From the NCBI GenBank assembly GCA_001602645.1, contig LUYE01000014.1, positions 58,562 to 122,561 of the forward strand: a stretch of DNA of 64,000 nucleotides, written 5' to 3'. How positions within the stretch are numbered: position 1 is the stretch's first letter; the number at the start of each line of letters is the position of its first letter. The notes beneath the pieces were generated by a model, which was not told where the DNA came from, searched no databases, and saw only the letters and a list, made by a program, of their open reading frames with translations. Source of the DNA: Methanosarcinales archaeon Methan_01 (GTDB lineage Archaea; Halobacteriota; Methanosarcinia; Methanotrichales; Methanotrichaceae). A program made the translations under genes and the position numbers. This document shows positions 17,932 to 26,946 of this stretch, piece by piece.

Positions 17932-17944
17932 GCCGTTAAACGGC
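17932..17944. promoter_or_regulatory. Perfect palindrome GCCGTTAAACGGC, candidate operator
   Basis: A 13-bp inverted repeat (GCCGTT, central A, AACGGC) lies in the divergent promoter region between the DUF5320 and DUF134 genes, just upstream of the TATA-like element of the DUF5320 gene. DUF134 proteins are predicted DNA binders, so autoregulation through this site is plausible. Confidence 0.45.
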
Positions 17945-18036
17945 GCTTACAATTAAATCTCTTATGAGACCTAATATTTAAACATTTCCTTGAAGCCGGG
18001 AAATGCTGATATACATCGTCCCAGATACGGCCTTTT

Positions 18037-18495
18037 ATGAGGCCATGCAGAGGGAGGCGTCGCGGTCAGCGATGGATAACGGAGATCCCCGAAACGAGGC
18101 GTTTTGAGCCGGAGGGGGGGTCGAAGGGGGAGGCCGTCATGGTCACCCTGGAGGAGCTGGAGGCGATCCGCCTCGTAGACCTTCTGGAGCTGCAGCAGCA
18201 GGAGGCCGCCCTCTATGTAGGCGTCTCCCGCAAGGCCTTCTGGAACGACCTCCGAAGCGGGAGGAAGAAGGTCGCCTCCGCCCTGGTCTACGGCCTGGGA
18301 ATCAGGATCGAGGGGGGAAGCTACCTCCTCCGAGAGGGCGGCACGGAGACGAGCCCGTCCCCCGGCCTGGAGCCGGAAGGAAAGGCGCGGATGGATGATC
18401 AGGTCCGTCTCCTCGAGCTGGAGATGGAGGTGATCGAAGAGAGGCTCCGCCGGATAAGGTCGAGGATGGAAGCCCTGGGGCTGGAGGCCCGCTGA
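18037..18495 (+). CDS. DUF134 family predicted DNA-binding protein
   Basis: 152 residues. The basic start MRPCRGRRRGQRWITEIPETRRFEPEG and the sigma-like helix-turn-helix (VTLEELEAIRLVDLLELQQQEAALYVGVSRKAFWNDLRSGRKKVASALVYG, about residues 36-86) match DUF134. A C-terminal extension contains a coiled-coil-prone stretch (LLELEMEVIEERLRRIRSRMEAL) that echoes the helix of the divergent DUF5320 protein; the two might interact, which is inference. TATATTTAAAC-like sequence near 17974 may be its box A. Confidence 0.8.
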   Translation: MRPCRGRRRGQRWITEIPETRRFEPEGGSKGEAVMVTLEELEAIRLVDLLELQQQEAALYVGVSRKAFWNDLRSGRKKVASALVYGLGIRIEGGSYLLREGGTETSPSPGLEPEGKARMDDQVRLLELEMEVIEERLRRIRSRMEALGLEAR

Positions 18496-18653
18496 TGCCG
18501 AGGTCTGTCGGCAGATGAATAAGGGATCTCCCGCAGATCGAGGGGCAGGGGGGCGGGGGCTTTTCGGCAGTGACGCTGATGAGGGAGGGGGCAGCTGACA
18601 GCTCGACCTCACAGGTCTGGGCCTGTACTATGCCGCCTCCGCCCCGGCCAGGT

Positions 18654-19130
18654 CTATCGGCTCAAAAACCGGCTGAGACCCTCGGGGTACGATGAGAGGT
18701 TCAGCTGCCTTCTACCGCTCATATTCATGAAATCTTCGAAGGCGGGGGAATAGTGGCTGTAGTTCGTCCTGAAGCTTTCGGGGGTGTCATTCAGAAACCA
18801 TCTGAGATATTCGGGGTATATCGAAACGTCCATCCTCCTTCCATCGCTCATGTTCATAAACTGGTCGAAGGCAGGAGAGTAGTGGCTGTAGTTCGCCCCT
18901 GGGGCCTTTGTATTCCTCTCCAGAAAGTCGATGAGGTACGCCGGATACGACGACGGGTTCCGCCCACCGGGAGCTTCGGCCACAAACTCCTGGAAGCCGG
19001 GTCCATATTCGGAGTAGTTAGCGCCAGCTATCCTCCCAGAGGGTCCGATGACCTCCAGATAGTCCTCGCCATCCAGGGCGGTGGCGGAGAAGATTAGGGA
19101 AGAGACCAGAAGGATGTACCACGATCTCAT
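18654..19130 (-). CDS. Secreted triple-repeat protein rich in N-glycosylation sequons
   Basis: 158 residues from ATG 19130 (a longer frame from 19301 is ignored because MRSWYILLVSSLIFSATAL is a clear signal peptide). The mature protein is almost wholly three repeats of about 43 residues with the pattern NYSxYxPxFxxFM-NMS-GRR...SxYPxYLxxFL (repeats start near residues 36, 79 and 122). Seven N-x-S/T sequons are visible: NYS in each repeat, two NMS, one NLS, one NDT. I do not recognise the family. An AglB oligosaccharyltransferase is encoded at 40.4 kb, so heavy N-glycosylation is plausible. Confidence 0.65.
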   Translation of the reverse strand: MRSWYILLVSSLIFSATALDGEDYLEVIGPSGRIAGANYSEYGPGFQEFVAEAPGGRNPSSYPAYLIDFLERNTKAPGANYSHYSPAFDQFMNMSDGRRMDVSIYPEYLRWFLNDTPESFRTNYSHYSPAFEDFMNMSGRRQLNLSSYPEGLSRFLSR

Positions 19131-19304
19131 GATATCGGATACATCGTTGTTGAAAGATGTATAAAGGTTCTGCCTGGAAGAGATAAAGGGCCCGAAGGAT
19201 TCTGGATGGGGGGAAGGGCGGCTCACAATGGAGTCGCTGGATTCGAAAAGGTTGATAAGGAAGGAGGGAGATCCAGTCTTTCCATCCGGGGAGGGAGACA
19301 AGAG

Positions 19305-20192
19305 ATGATCGATTACCTGAGGATGCTTCGCATAGGAGACTGGATCAAGTTCTATCCGCTATTTCCGCTGGCGGGGGCCCTCCTTGCCGGTGGGGACTCG
19401 GCTCAGACGATCGTCGTTCTCATAGCCTACTTCTTTATGATAAGCTATGCCTTCGTCGTCAACAACTACTTTGACGCCGATATAGATAGGCAGAACCGCC
19501 AAAAGGTGGCTTCCGGGAAGAACCCCCTGGCTGCGGGCAGGGTTGACGGGAGGGGTGTCGTCCTGCTTATGACCTTCCTCGTATCGGTCCCCCTCGTCCT
19601 CTCCATCCGCCTCAGCCCGACCGGCACCCTCTTCATCGTCGTCAACCTTCTGCTCATGACCGCCTATTCCGCAAGTCGGATCCGGCTGAAGGAGCGATAT
19701 CTCTGGGACGCCGCAAGCCACGGTCTGATGTTCGGAGCCCTTCCCTTCCTGTCGAGTATCCTCCTCGTGGGGGGGGAGATCTCCCGAGGGACAATCTTGA
19801 TATCTCTCCTCTTCTTCATAGTCGGATGCGAAGCCCTTATAGCCCATCAGATAGTGGATTACGTCGAAGATCTGGGGTCAACTACCACCACGGTGACCAG
19901 GGTAGGACAGAAGAACGGCCTCTTGATGCTGGGGGGCCTTGCAGCCCTTTCGGTGGTATTCGCCCTCGCAGCAGCCCGGCTATATCAGCTATCGCTGGCG
20001 GTGGCGGCGGCTTCGGCCCTTTATCTGATGGCCTATCCGACCTATTCGGTCAGAGGTATGTTGAATGATATCAGTCATCGTTCCAGCGCTGAACGAGGCG
20101 GAGCAGATCGAGGCGACTCTGCGGTCCCTTGCAGGCCAGTCTCTGGGAAGAGAGAACTTCGAGATCGTGGTAGTCGATGGGGGCTCCGATGA
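19305..20192 (+). CDS. UbiA-family prenyltransferase
   Basis: Membrane prenyltransferase with the first Asp-rich motif NNYFDADIDRQN (about residues 53-64), the second DYVEDLGSTTTTVTRVG, and about eight hydrophobic segments. It probably transfers an isoprenoid group; the exact acceptor cannot be told (DGGGP-synthase-like or other). I use ATG 19305 (MIDYLRMLRIGDW) instead of 19206. The final about 42 codons (from 20065) overlap the GT2 gene in another frame and read as low-complexity RGG/RSS sequence unlike a UbiA terminus; an ancestral stop near 20064 may have been lost by a small frameshift. Confidence 0.82.
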   Translation: MIDYLRMLRIGDWIKFYPLFPLAGALLAGGDSAQTIVVLIAYFFMISYAFVVNNYFDADIDRQNRQKVASGKNPLAAGRVDGRGVVLLMTFLVSVPLVLSIRLSPTGTLFIVVNLLLMTAYSASRIRLKERYLWDAASHGLMFGALPFLSSILLVGGEISRGTILISLLFFIVGCEALIAHQIVDYVEDLGSTTTTVTRVGQKNGLLMLGGLAALSVVFALAAARLYQLSLAVAAASALYLMAYPTYSVRGMLNDISHRSSAERGGADRGDSAVPCRPVSGKRELRDRGSRWGLR

Positions 20193-20844
20193 CGGGACCG
20201 TCGAGATCGCCGAAAAGCACGCTGACAGGGTGATATCCCAGACCCACCCCGGGATCGGCGGAGCCAGGAGGGACGGGGCTTGGGCCGCCTCCGGCGGCAC
20301 CCTCGCCTTCACCGATGCCGATACCGCCTTTCCGAAGAGCTGGCTGGAGGTCGTCTCCCGAAACCTGGAGGACCACGAGGCGAGCACGGGGCCCGTGATA
20401 TTCCAGGACAGGGACCTCAGGACCGAGATCCTCAGGGCTTGGCGGAGCTCTTACAAGCTCCTCAAAGCCTTCAACTTCTGCTACATGATAGGATCCAACA
20501 TGGCCATTAGGAGGGAGACTTACCAGCGGGCGGGGGGGCACCGGGACATATCCCTCCTGGATGACTACGATCTCTCGGTGAAGCTCTTCAAGATCGGGGC
20601 CGACGCCGTCTACGACCCCCGTCAGGCGGTCTACACCTCCCCCCGGCGGGCCCACAAGCTCCTAGCCTACGGCGTGACCGTCGCCTACGGCCATTACAAC
20701 TATGCCGTCACCAAGGATTATGAGAAGCTTCTCAACTACCCGAAGGTCGAGGAGATGACGGTCAAAGACCTCCTCAACGGCATCCGCTGGGGCAGGCCCG
20801 TCGTCACGGCGGTGGAGACGGTCCAGTCGACCCTGAAGAGGTAG
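20065..20844 (+). CDS. Glycosyltransferase family 2 (GT-A fold)
   Basis: 259 residues. It starts MISVIVPALNEAEQIEATLRSL, has the nucleotide-sugar site IVVVDGGSDDGT (residues about 33-44) and the metal-binding D-x-D in AFTDADTAF. It is full length, soluble or peripheral, with only weak hydrophobic patches. The start ATG 20065 has GAGGT at 20053-20057 and lies inside the 3' end of the UbiA frame, so translation is coupled. Pairing with a prenyltransferase suggests that it glycosylates a lipid carrier or polar lipid, which is inference. Confidence 0.85.
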   Translation: MISVIVPALNEAEQIEATLRSLAGQSLGRENFEIVVVDGGSDDGTVEIAEKHADRVISQTHPGIGGARRDGAWAASGGTLAFTDADTAFPKSWLEVVSRNLEDHEASTGPVIFQDRDLRTEILRAWRSSYKLLKAFNFCYMIGSNMAIRRETYQRAGGHRDISLLDDYDLSVKLFKIGADAVYDPRQAVYTSPRRAHKLLAYGVTVAYGHYNYAVTKDYEKLLNYPKVEEMTVKDLLNGIRWGRPVVTAVETVQSTLKR

Positions 20845-20926
20845 CGGCAGGAGGGGCGGCCCGCCACGCCAGGCGGCCTCGTCACCGACATCTTTATTTG
20901 ATAGGTCTGCGTAAGCCCCGCCCAGC

Positions 20927-20998
20927 GGGCCGGTAGATCAGGGGTAGATCGCTACCTTGGCATGGTAGAGGCCTCGGGTTCAAATCCCGACCGGTCCA
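20927..20998 (+). tRNA. tRNA-Ala (anticodon GGC)
   Basis: The acceptor arm GGGCCGG (20927-20933) pairs with CCGGTCC (20991-20997) and includes the G3-U70 wobble that identifies tRNA-Ala. The D stem is GATC/GATC, the anticodon arm CTACC-TTGGCAT-GGTAG gives GGC, and the T arm is CTCGGG-TTCAAAT-CCCGA. CCA is not encoded. A TTTATTTGATA stretch at about 20892 may be the TATA box. Confidence 0.95.
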
Positions 20999-21215
20999 TG
21001 GGGATTCTCTCAGCAGGCCGATTTCTATCGACCTTAAATTCCATCCAACATTTTAGCGAGGTTCTATCGGGAATCTTTTACCAATTCTGGATTTGGATGG
21101 AGGAAATTCTCGCCAAAAAAGGCTGATTATTGGGATCTGACCATCGGAATTGGGATTTCTTCCGACCTATCCAGGTCGAAAGGTTCAGATATAATGGAAG
21201 GGTTGAGGGGTTCAT

Positions 21216-21833
21216 ATGGACGGTGCGCTCGAGACGTTGATCCTGGCCTTCACCATCGGGCTTACGGGTGCCCTGGCCCCCGGTCCCACCCTCGTCGCCA
21301 CCATAAACTCTTCCCTCCAGAGGGGTTGGAAGATGGGGCCGAAGGTGGCTATGGGCCACGCCCTCGCCGAGGTTGTCGTATTCCTCCTCATAGTGGTGGG
21401 GCTGGCATCGGTGGCGGAGGAGCACACGGGCGTCGTCGCCGTCATCGGCGGGGCCGCCCTCGTCCTCTTCGGCCTTCTGACGCTGAAGGGGAGCAGAACC
21501 GCCACCATGGAGATCTCTTCCGGGGGCGCCTCGTCAAACCCTTATCTTGCGGGGGCCCTCACCAGCGTCGCCAACCCCTACTTCTGGGTCTGGTGGCTAT
21601 CCATCGGGTCCGCCCTAGTCCTGGCGGAGCTCCGGGAGGGGCTCCTCCTCGCCACGATCTTCATGATCGGCCACTGGGGCGCGGACTTCGGGTGGTACAC
21701 CTTCGTCTCGACGAGCCTCCACCAGGGAAGGACTTTCTTATCCGAGGCGAACTACAGAAGGACCCTCGCCCTCTGCGGCGGGTTTCTCGTCCTCTTCGGG
21801 GTGAGCTACTTGGCGGGAGCCTGGACCGGCTAG
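21216..21833 (+). CDS. LysE-family amino acid/homoserine exporter
   Basis: 205 residues with the LysE/RhtB start: LAFTIGLTGALAPGPTLVATINSSLQRGWKMG (family GxxPGP motif at residues about 22-27). Six hydrophobic segments are visible, matching the family topology, with NPYFWVWWLSIG in the middle. It probably exports amino acids or related small solutes. It is flanked upstream by a 200-nt gap after tRNAAla and downstream by the SpoIIM-like gene; ATG 21216 follows a G-rich ribosome site. Confidence 0.85.
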   Translation: MDGALETLILAFTIGLTGALAPGPTLVATINSSLQRGWKMGPKVAMGHALAEVVVFLLIVVGLASVAEEHTGVVAVIGGAALVLFGLLTLKGSRTATMEISSGGASSNPYLAGALTSVANPYFWVWWLSIGSALVLAELREGLLLATIFMIGHWGADFGWYTFVSTSLHQGRTFLSEANYRRTLALCGGFLVLFGVSYLAGAWTG

Positions 21834-21915
21834 GGGGATATCTGACCCCTCAGCCATCGATAAAATCGCCAGAATCTTATACGATGTCGGAGGGTGACTG
21901 GGGAGGAGGTCTCGA

Positions 21916-22539
21916 TTGAACTGGAAAGAAGACGCTACGTACCTCAGGTCCATCCGTCCCTACATAATTCTCTCGTTCTGCCTCTTCTTCGCGGCGGCCG
22001 TCCTAGGCTTCGTCGTCTCGGTCAGGGATCCGAGCCTCGCGGCTGCTTACGTTGGAGATGTCGCAGATAAGCTGGAGTGGATCCTCGCCCTGAGCCCGCC
22101 TAAGATGATGCTGGCGATATTCCTGAACAACCTCTTCGCGTCGGCTTTGGCCCTCCTCTTGGGGGTGGGGTTTGGGATAGTCCCCGCCGTCGTCGCCCTC
22201 CTCAACGGGGCCGTCGTCGGCCTCGTCGTCCATCAGGCGATCTTGGCCGGAGGAGCCACCTTCGTCCTGGTAGCGATCCTCCCCCACGGCATAATCGAGC
22301 TTCCCACCGTCCTCCTCTCCATCGCGGTAGGGCTCCGGCTCGGCCATCTCATGATCCTGACTCTCCTCGGGAGGAGGGTCGACCTGGAGGGGGAGCTCCT
22401 GGCGGGGATCCGCCTCCTCCGGTGGGTCGCCCTCCTCCTCTTCATCGCTGCGGCGATCGAGGCCTTCATAACTCCCGTCGTCGTCCAGCCCTTCGTCCAA
22501 CCCATTGTTGATTCGCAATCGTTATCGGTGATCGAATGA
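21916..22539 (+). CDS. SpoIIM-like (stage II sporulation protein M family) membrane protein
   Basis: 207 residues, TTG start. Five to six membrane segments with the family pattern [35 protein letters not shown] and the [11 protein letters not shown] motif (GxxE-P). Archaea do not sporulate; these proteins occur widely as membrane-shaping or permease-like proteins of unknown role. Its stop overlaps the proS start as ATGA, so the two are co-translated, although no functional connection is evident. Confidence 0.82.
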   Translation: MNWKEDATYLRSIRPYIILSFCLFFAAAVLGFVVSVRDPSLAAAYVGDVADKLEWILALSPPKMMLAIFLNNLFASALALLLGVGFGIVPAVVALLNGAVVGLVVHQAILAGGATFVLVAILPHGIIELPTVLLSIAVGLRLGHLMILTLLGRRVDLEGELLAGIRLLRWVALLLFIAAAIEAFITPVVVQPFVQPIVDSQSLSVIE

Positions 22540-23957
22540 CCGAGGCCAAACTACCGGGAAAAGAGAACTTCAGCGAATGGTATCACGAGCTCTTGAAGTC
22601 CGGGGAGATCATCGACGTGCGGTATCCCGTCAAGGGGATGTGCGTCTGGTATCCCTTCGGCTTCGCCCTCAGAAGGAACGTCTACGACCTGATGAGAGAG
22701 CTCCTGGACCCCGACCATCAGGAGACCCAGTTTCCCCTCCTTATCCCCGAGACGGAGTTCATGAAGGAGGCAGAGCACATCAAGGGCTTCGAGGACGAGG
22801 TGTACTGGGTGACCCACGGCGGGACCTCCCCCCTCGATATCAAGCTCGCCCTCAGGCCGACGAGCGAGACGGCGATCTACCCGATCTTCAAGCTCTGGGT
22901 GAGAAGCCACGCCGACCTACCCCTGAAGATATACCAGATCGTCAATACCTTCCGGTACGAGACGAAGCATACGCGACCCCTCATAAGGCTCCGGGAGATC
23001 ACCTCCTTCAAGGAGGCCCACACCGTCCACGCATCCTGGGAGGAGGCGGCGGAGCAGGTGGAGGCGGCTCTCACCATCTACGCCGAGTTCTACCGCCGCC
23101 TGGCCATACCCTTCCTCTTCGCGAGGCGGCCCTCCTGGGACAAGTTTCCTGGGTCGGACTACTCCATCGCCCTCGACACGGTGATGCCGGACGGGAGGAC
23201 GCTTCAGATCGGGACCGCCCACCTCCTGGGGACGAACTTCGCCACCACCTATGGGATCACCTTCGAGAACGAGGCCGGTGAGCAGGAGTTTGCAAACCAG
23301 ACCTGCTACGGCGTCTCCGAGAGGTGCATCGCTGCGCTCATATCGGTCCACGGCGACGACCGGGGGCTCGTCCTCCCCTGGTCGGTGGCTCCAGTCCAGG
23401 TGGTCATCGTCCCGATCCTCTTCAAGGATAAGGAGAGGACCCTGGAGGTCTCTCGGGAGATCAAAGCGAAGCTCGCGGAGGCCGGGATCCGGGCCGCCAT
23501 CGACGAGAGCGACGAGCGGCCTGGAGCCAAGTTCTACAAGTGGGAGATGAAGGGGGTCCCCATCCGGATCGAGATCGGGCCCCGGGACATCGAGAAAGGG
23601 GTCGCGGTCCTGGCAAGAAGGGACGGCAAAAAGCTGACCGTCCCCCTGGACGGTCTCCTCTCCTCGATCCAGGCGGAGGCCGCCGACCTCACCGAGGCGA
23701 TGCTGACGAAGGCCCAGGCCTTCCTCGCGAGCAAGGTGAAGGACTGCGAGACGGTGGAGGAGGCGAGAGAGCAGACCGCGGCCGGCGTCGCCCGGGTCGG
23801 CTGGTGCGGCTCGGAGGAGTGCGGCCACTGGATAGAGGACGAGGTCGGAGCCGCCGTCCTCGGCGAGCCTTGGCGGTCCGCTGAGAAGCACGAGAGAAGC
23901 TGCATCGTCTGCGGCGCCAAGACCGAGAGGTGCGCCCTTCTCGCGAGGCAGTACTGA
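22536..23957 (+). CDS. proS: Prolyl-tRNA synthetase (archaeal type, class II)
   Basis: 473 residues, the short archaeal/eukaryotic form without the bacterial editing insert. Class II motifs are evident: [50 protein letters not shown], and [20 protein letters not shown] for the anticodon-binding domain. The C-terminal zinc-type domain shows [13 protein letters not shown] and CIVCGA cysteines and ends with RQY, the conserved terminal tyrosine. It charges tRNA-Pro such as the one at 1.3 kb. ATG overlaps the preceding stop. Confidence 0.96.
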   Translation: MTEAKLPGKENFSEWYHELLKSGEIIDVRYPVKGMCVWYPFGFALRRNVYDLMRELLDPDHQETQFPLLIPETEFMKEAEHIKGFEDEVYWVTHGGTSPLDIKLALRPTSETAIYPIFKLWVRSHADLPLKIYQIVNTFRYETKHTRPLIRLREITSFKEAHTVHASWEEAAEQVEAALTIYAEFYRRLAIPFLFARRPSWDKFPGSDYSIALDTVMPDGRTLQIGTAHLLGTNFATTYGITFENEAGEQEFANQTCYGVSERCIAALISVHGDDRGLVLPWSVAPVQVVIVPILFKDKERTLEVSREIKAKLAEAGIRAAIDESDERPGAKFYKWEMKGVPIRIEIGPRDIEKGVAVLARRDGKKLTVPLDGLLSSIQAEAADLTEAMLTKAQAFLASKVKDCETVEEAREQTAAGVARVGWCGSEECGHWIEDEVGAAVLGEPWRSAEKHERSCIVCGAKTERCALLARQY

Positions 23958-24017
23958 GAGAAGAGCCGAAGATCCCGACCAGAAGCAGCAGAAGAAAGCA
24001 GCGAGGGCCATGAGATC

Positions 24018-24920
24018 ATGAAGATTCTGATCGCCGAGTACGCCGTCGCCACGGGCCTTCCGGGGACCTACGCTGTCGAGGGGAGGGCGATGCTCACGAT
24101 CCTCGCCAAAAGCTTCGAGCGGCTCGGCCACGCGGTCGTATACCCGACGGCGGGGCCCGCCATCGCCGCCGGTCGGGCGATTCACCTCGGCGGGTGCGAT
24201 GAGGACTTCGAGGCGCTCCTCGCCAGCTCGGGCGCTGACGCGGGGCTTGTGATCTCCCCCGACGAGCTTCTCCCCGGATTTCTTGAGATCCTAGAAAATA
24301 GCACCATAAACCTCGGCACCTCCCCCGCCACCGCGAGGCTCTGTGCCGACAAGCTCGCCTGCACCCACCGCCTGGAAGAGGCGGGGGTTCCCGTCGTTGA
24401 GGTAGTCGACCCCAAGGACCGAGGCCCCTTCGTCCTCAAGCCCCAGTTCGGCTGCGGCTCAGAGAGGATAGAGCTTGTCGACGAGCTCCCGGAGTACCTG
24501 GGCGACCGGATCGCGACGAAGTACCGCGAGGGCGAGGCCCTCAGCGTCAGCCTCATCGCCGCAGGCGACCGGGTACTTCCTCTGACCATAAATAAGCAGC
24601 TCGTCAGCATCGAGGCGGGGTTCGAGTACCAGGGCGGGATCGTCCCCTACCATACGGACCGGGAGGAGGAGATCCTGAGGGCGGCGAAGATGGCGGCTTT
24701 GGCCTTGGGCCTGCGAGGCTACGCCGGGATCGACCTCGTCGTCGGCGACCTCCCCCGGGTCGTGGACGTGAACCCCCGGCCCACCACCTCCATCGTGGGG
24801 ATAGAGAAAGTGATGCGCGAGGAGCTGGCGGACCTCATCCTGAGGGCGCGGTTTGCGAGCTTGCCGGAGAGGGTGACGGTGGAGGGGGAGTGCATTTTTA
24901 CTAAGTCCGAACTCGAATAA
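24018..24920 (+). CDS. mfnD: ATP-grasp ligase, probable tyramine--L-glutamate ligase (methanofuran biosynthesis)
   Basis: 300 residues. ATP-grasp features: GPFVLKPQFGCGSERIELV (nucleotide lid), KYREGEALSVSLIAAGDRVLPLTINKQLV and GIDLVVGDLPRVVDVNPRPTTSIVG with the metal-binding D..N. The start MKILIAEYAVATGL and the GExLSVSLI...PLxxNxQ motif match my memory of the methanogen MfnD enzyme, which joins tyramine and glutamate in methanofuran synthesis. Other amino-acid ligases share the fold, so the exact substrate is inferred. It is separated from proS by 60 nt. Confidence 0.75.
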   Translation: MKILIAEYAVATGLPGTYAVEGRAMLTILAKSFERLGHAVVYPTAGPAIAAGRAIHLGGCDEDFEALLASSGADAGLVISPDELLPGFLEILENSTINLGTSPATARLCADKLACTHRLEEAGVPVVEVVDPKDRGPFVLKPQFGCGSERIELVDELPEYLGDRIATKYREGEALSVSLIAAGDRVLPLTINKQLVSIEAGFEYQGGIVPYHTDREEEILRAAKMAALALGLRGYAGIDLVVGDLPRVVDVNPRPTTSIVGIEKVMREELADLILRARFASLPERVTVEGECIFTKSELE

Positions 24921-24951
24921 CTTTTAGTTATTTACATCCGATTTAATTCGT

Positions 24952-25779
24952 TCACCCAACCTGATCGATTGCGTTTCGCTTGTGTAGAAGATAGTATACT
25001 AAATAATCCGCAACAGATACAGTCCCAATAAGAATAAGTGTAATGGCCGCTCCCGTCCCTGCGCAGAGCAATGCAGCTACATAGCTTCCTTGGGTAAGTA
25101 GGGGTATTGAAGCAACACCACCAGCAACCATGGGGGCTAAGCAAACTTTCTTGCTATTTTCGAATAGAGTTAGGAGACTATCCGAATCGATTTCTGGGCT
25201 TTGCCCACTAGGAATATCGTAACTCAACGCTGAGTGAACAAAGCTTCGCACTCGCTCATCTGGCAGTAGTGCACTTAAAAAACATTTGATTCCGAGTTCT
25301 AAAGCTTCATTCTCCATGGCTATATCATAATGTCTTTTAACTCGCTTAGATGAAAACGGGGTAAACGGAGACACCCAATGGCTTCCCGTTATCGGGGACG
25401 CCATGAGTGATAAAGCATGTGAAGCGAGTAACATTGAACTATTCTCAGGAATCTCTATCTTTTTAAGCTCTAAAATAAACTCATCATAATAGAAAAAATC
25501 CCATCGTGTGGCGTGAAGAAAATCCTCCAGAAAATGTCTGTCTAAGAATCTCTTGGTTAGCTGTTGATACTGTCGCTCATCAATCATCGATTCAACGGGT
25601 ACACCCGTTATTTGGCTTACTAAACGGCGGAATTTGTCTTGACTATCGCTCTCAAGATACGATCTATCGATTTCATCGATTGGCACCGTCGCAATGTTTA
25701 GGATGCCTCCCAAATTCTGGGGAATTAAACTTCTTTGTATCACACTTCCGTAAATTCTCCGCTCATTTGTTTCCACCAT
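24952..25779 (-). CDS. Orphan protein with C-terminal membrane hairpin
   Basis: 275 residues. The first 210 residues appear soluble with many charged helices; two hydrophobic stretches near the end (about 217-234 and 237-262, APMVAGGVASIPLLT and AALLCAGTGAAITLILIGTVSVADYLVYYLL) could form a membrane hairpin. I recognise no family. GC content and codon use are clearly lower than in proS and mfnD, and the gene is isolated in a low-GC patch followed by apparently degraded DNA and a VapBC pair, which fits horizontal acquisition. Confidence 0.6.
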   Translation of the reverse strand: MVETNERRIYGSVIQRSLIPQNLGGILNIATVPIDEIDRSYLESDSQDKFRRLVSQITGVPVESMIDERQYQQLTKRFLDRHFLEDFLHATRWDFFYYDEFILELKKIEIPENSSMLLASHALSLMASPITGSHWVSPFTPFSSKRVKRHYDIAMENEALELGIKCFLSALLPDERVRSFVHSALSYDIPSGQSPEIDSDSLLTLFENSKKVCLAPMVAGGVASIPLLTQGSYVAALLCAGTGAAITLILIGTVSVADYLVYYLLHKRNAIDQVG

Positions 25780-26523
25780 AATTATACCATCCTTCTAACT
25801 ATTGTGAAGTATTTGCTTTAATGATTTATAATTCTATTGCTAACTGCCTTATTACTTGTAGAATAAGCTGCATCACTCTGCAGAGCGTTGCTCCTATATT
25901 AATTATCATTATCTCGATAAAATAGCTCACCGAAAGCCTAAACCAGTTTTTGAGCATAGGATTCATTTGCTGTTTTCTGCGTGAATCTTTTGCAGAAGTT
26001 ACTCAACTTCAATCAAGCGTATACCTTACCCTACCGCCCCACTATAATAATCAGAACTAGGTTCGCAAGAGCGAGGACGAAAAAGAAGCCGAAGATCACC
26101 CTGAGACCGTTGAGAAAGCCGGGGAGCCCCACCGGGCTGATCTCATCCCCCACCCCAAGCGCTAGGCAATCAGCCTCCCCCCCGTCGCCCATCCCCACCA
26201 CCGCGCCGGTCGCGCGCATCCCCCCCCGCCGTCCCCGAATCCACGCCGCCCATCTCCCGGCCGATCGATCCTCGGGCGCCCTCGACCCGCAGGCGGCGGG
26301 AGGAAGGCCGAAAGGCCCGCGACGGCGTATCCGACACGCCCATCAGGGGGCATCTGACCCTTATCGACGACGACAGGACGAGCCCCCCGTTCTCATCCTT
26401 GAGAACGGAGGCCCCGTCCTCTCTCGCGATCTCCTCCTGCTCCGCCGTCCTCATGGAGTGCCGGTGGAAGTAGAGCGAGAAGCCGCCGCTACATCCACCT
26501 CCTGGTTTCCCGAGCCCCGAGAA
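25780..26523 (-). pseudogene. Noncoding/decayed region with remnants of a membrane-protein gene
   Basis: 25780-26030 is AT-rich with no convincing gene. Between about 26031 and 26454 the minus strand shows protein-like stretches scattered over three frames: KDENGGLVLSSSIRVRCPLMG, then YAVAGLSAFLPPP, then TGAVVGMGDGGEADCLALGVGDEI ending in a hydrophobic tail (FLNGLRVIFGFFFVLALANL). Runs of seven to nine G near 26180-26226 lie at the frame changes. I read this as a frameshifted former gene, family unknown. The plus-strand open frame here is Pro/Arg-rich and not protein-like. Confidence 0.35.
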
Positions 26524-26946
26524 TCAGCTCCGATCAAGTAGCCTCCGCATCGCCTCGGAGATGCTCCACACCTCTATCAGCCCTTCATCTCTTATCCGGT
26601 GGAAGTGGGAGTCGTTTGTTATCAGAATCGCCTTCCCGTGAAGGCAGGTTGCGGCATGAACGATATCTGCGCCCTCGTCAGGAGGGAAGAATGGTTTGCA
26701 CTTCAAAACGTCTTCAATAGATTGCTCGATTACGACCACTTTCTTCAGGAGAATTTCAAGGAATTGATCTGCCTCGAAACTTCTGGCATATCTGGCATAC
26801 TCCGATATCAGGATATCATCTGCCACCAGCTCTATCGGCCCATCGAGGAGCATCAACAAAAGCTCGGTGCTCCTCGTCCTTCTGCCCTTGACCGCTGCTA
26901 TGAAAAGGTTGGTGTCAATTAAGAACCTTATACTTCTGCTTGGCAA
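26524..26946 (-). CDS. vapC: PIN-domain toxin, VapC type
   Basis: 140 residues with the PIN acidic set: D11 in FLIDTNLFIAA, E49 in ILISEYARYA, D94 in DEGADIVHAA and D112 in LITNDSHF. Such proteins are Mg-dependent ribonucleases usually inhibited by a cognate antitoxin. The ATG at 26946 overlaps the end of the AbrB-type antitoxin gene by 32 nt; no later start keeps the first aspartate. All catalytic residues are present, so it is probably active. Confidence 0.88.
   Translation of the reverse strand: MPSRSIRFLIDTNLFIAAVKGRRTRSTELLLMLLDGPIELVADDILISEYARYARSFEADQFLEILLKKVVVIEQSIEDVLKCKPFFPPDEGADIVHAATCLHGKAILITNDSHFHRIRDEGLIEVWSISEAMRRLLDRS

Noticed and set aside
19206..19304. Longer N-terminus for the UbiA protein
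   Set aside because: The extension is Gly/Arg/Ser-rich and overlaps the upstream region of the divergent secreted gene; MIDYLRMLRIGDW is the family-like start.
25981..26541. Plus-strand 186-codon open frame
   Set aside because: Pro/Arg/Ser-rich translation without protein-like pattern; it overlaps minus-strand remnants and is expected from GC-rich antisense DNA.
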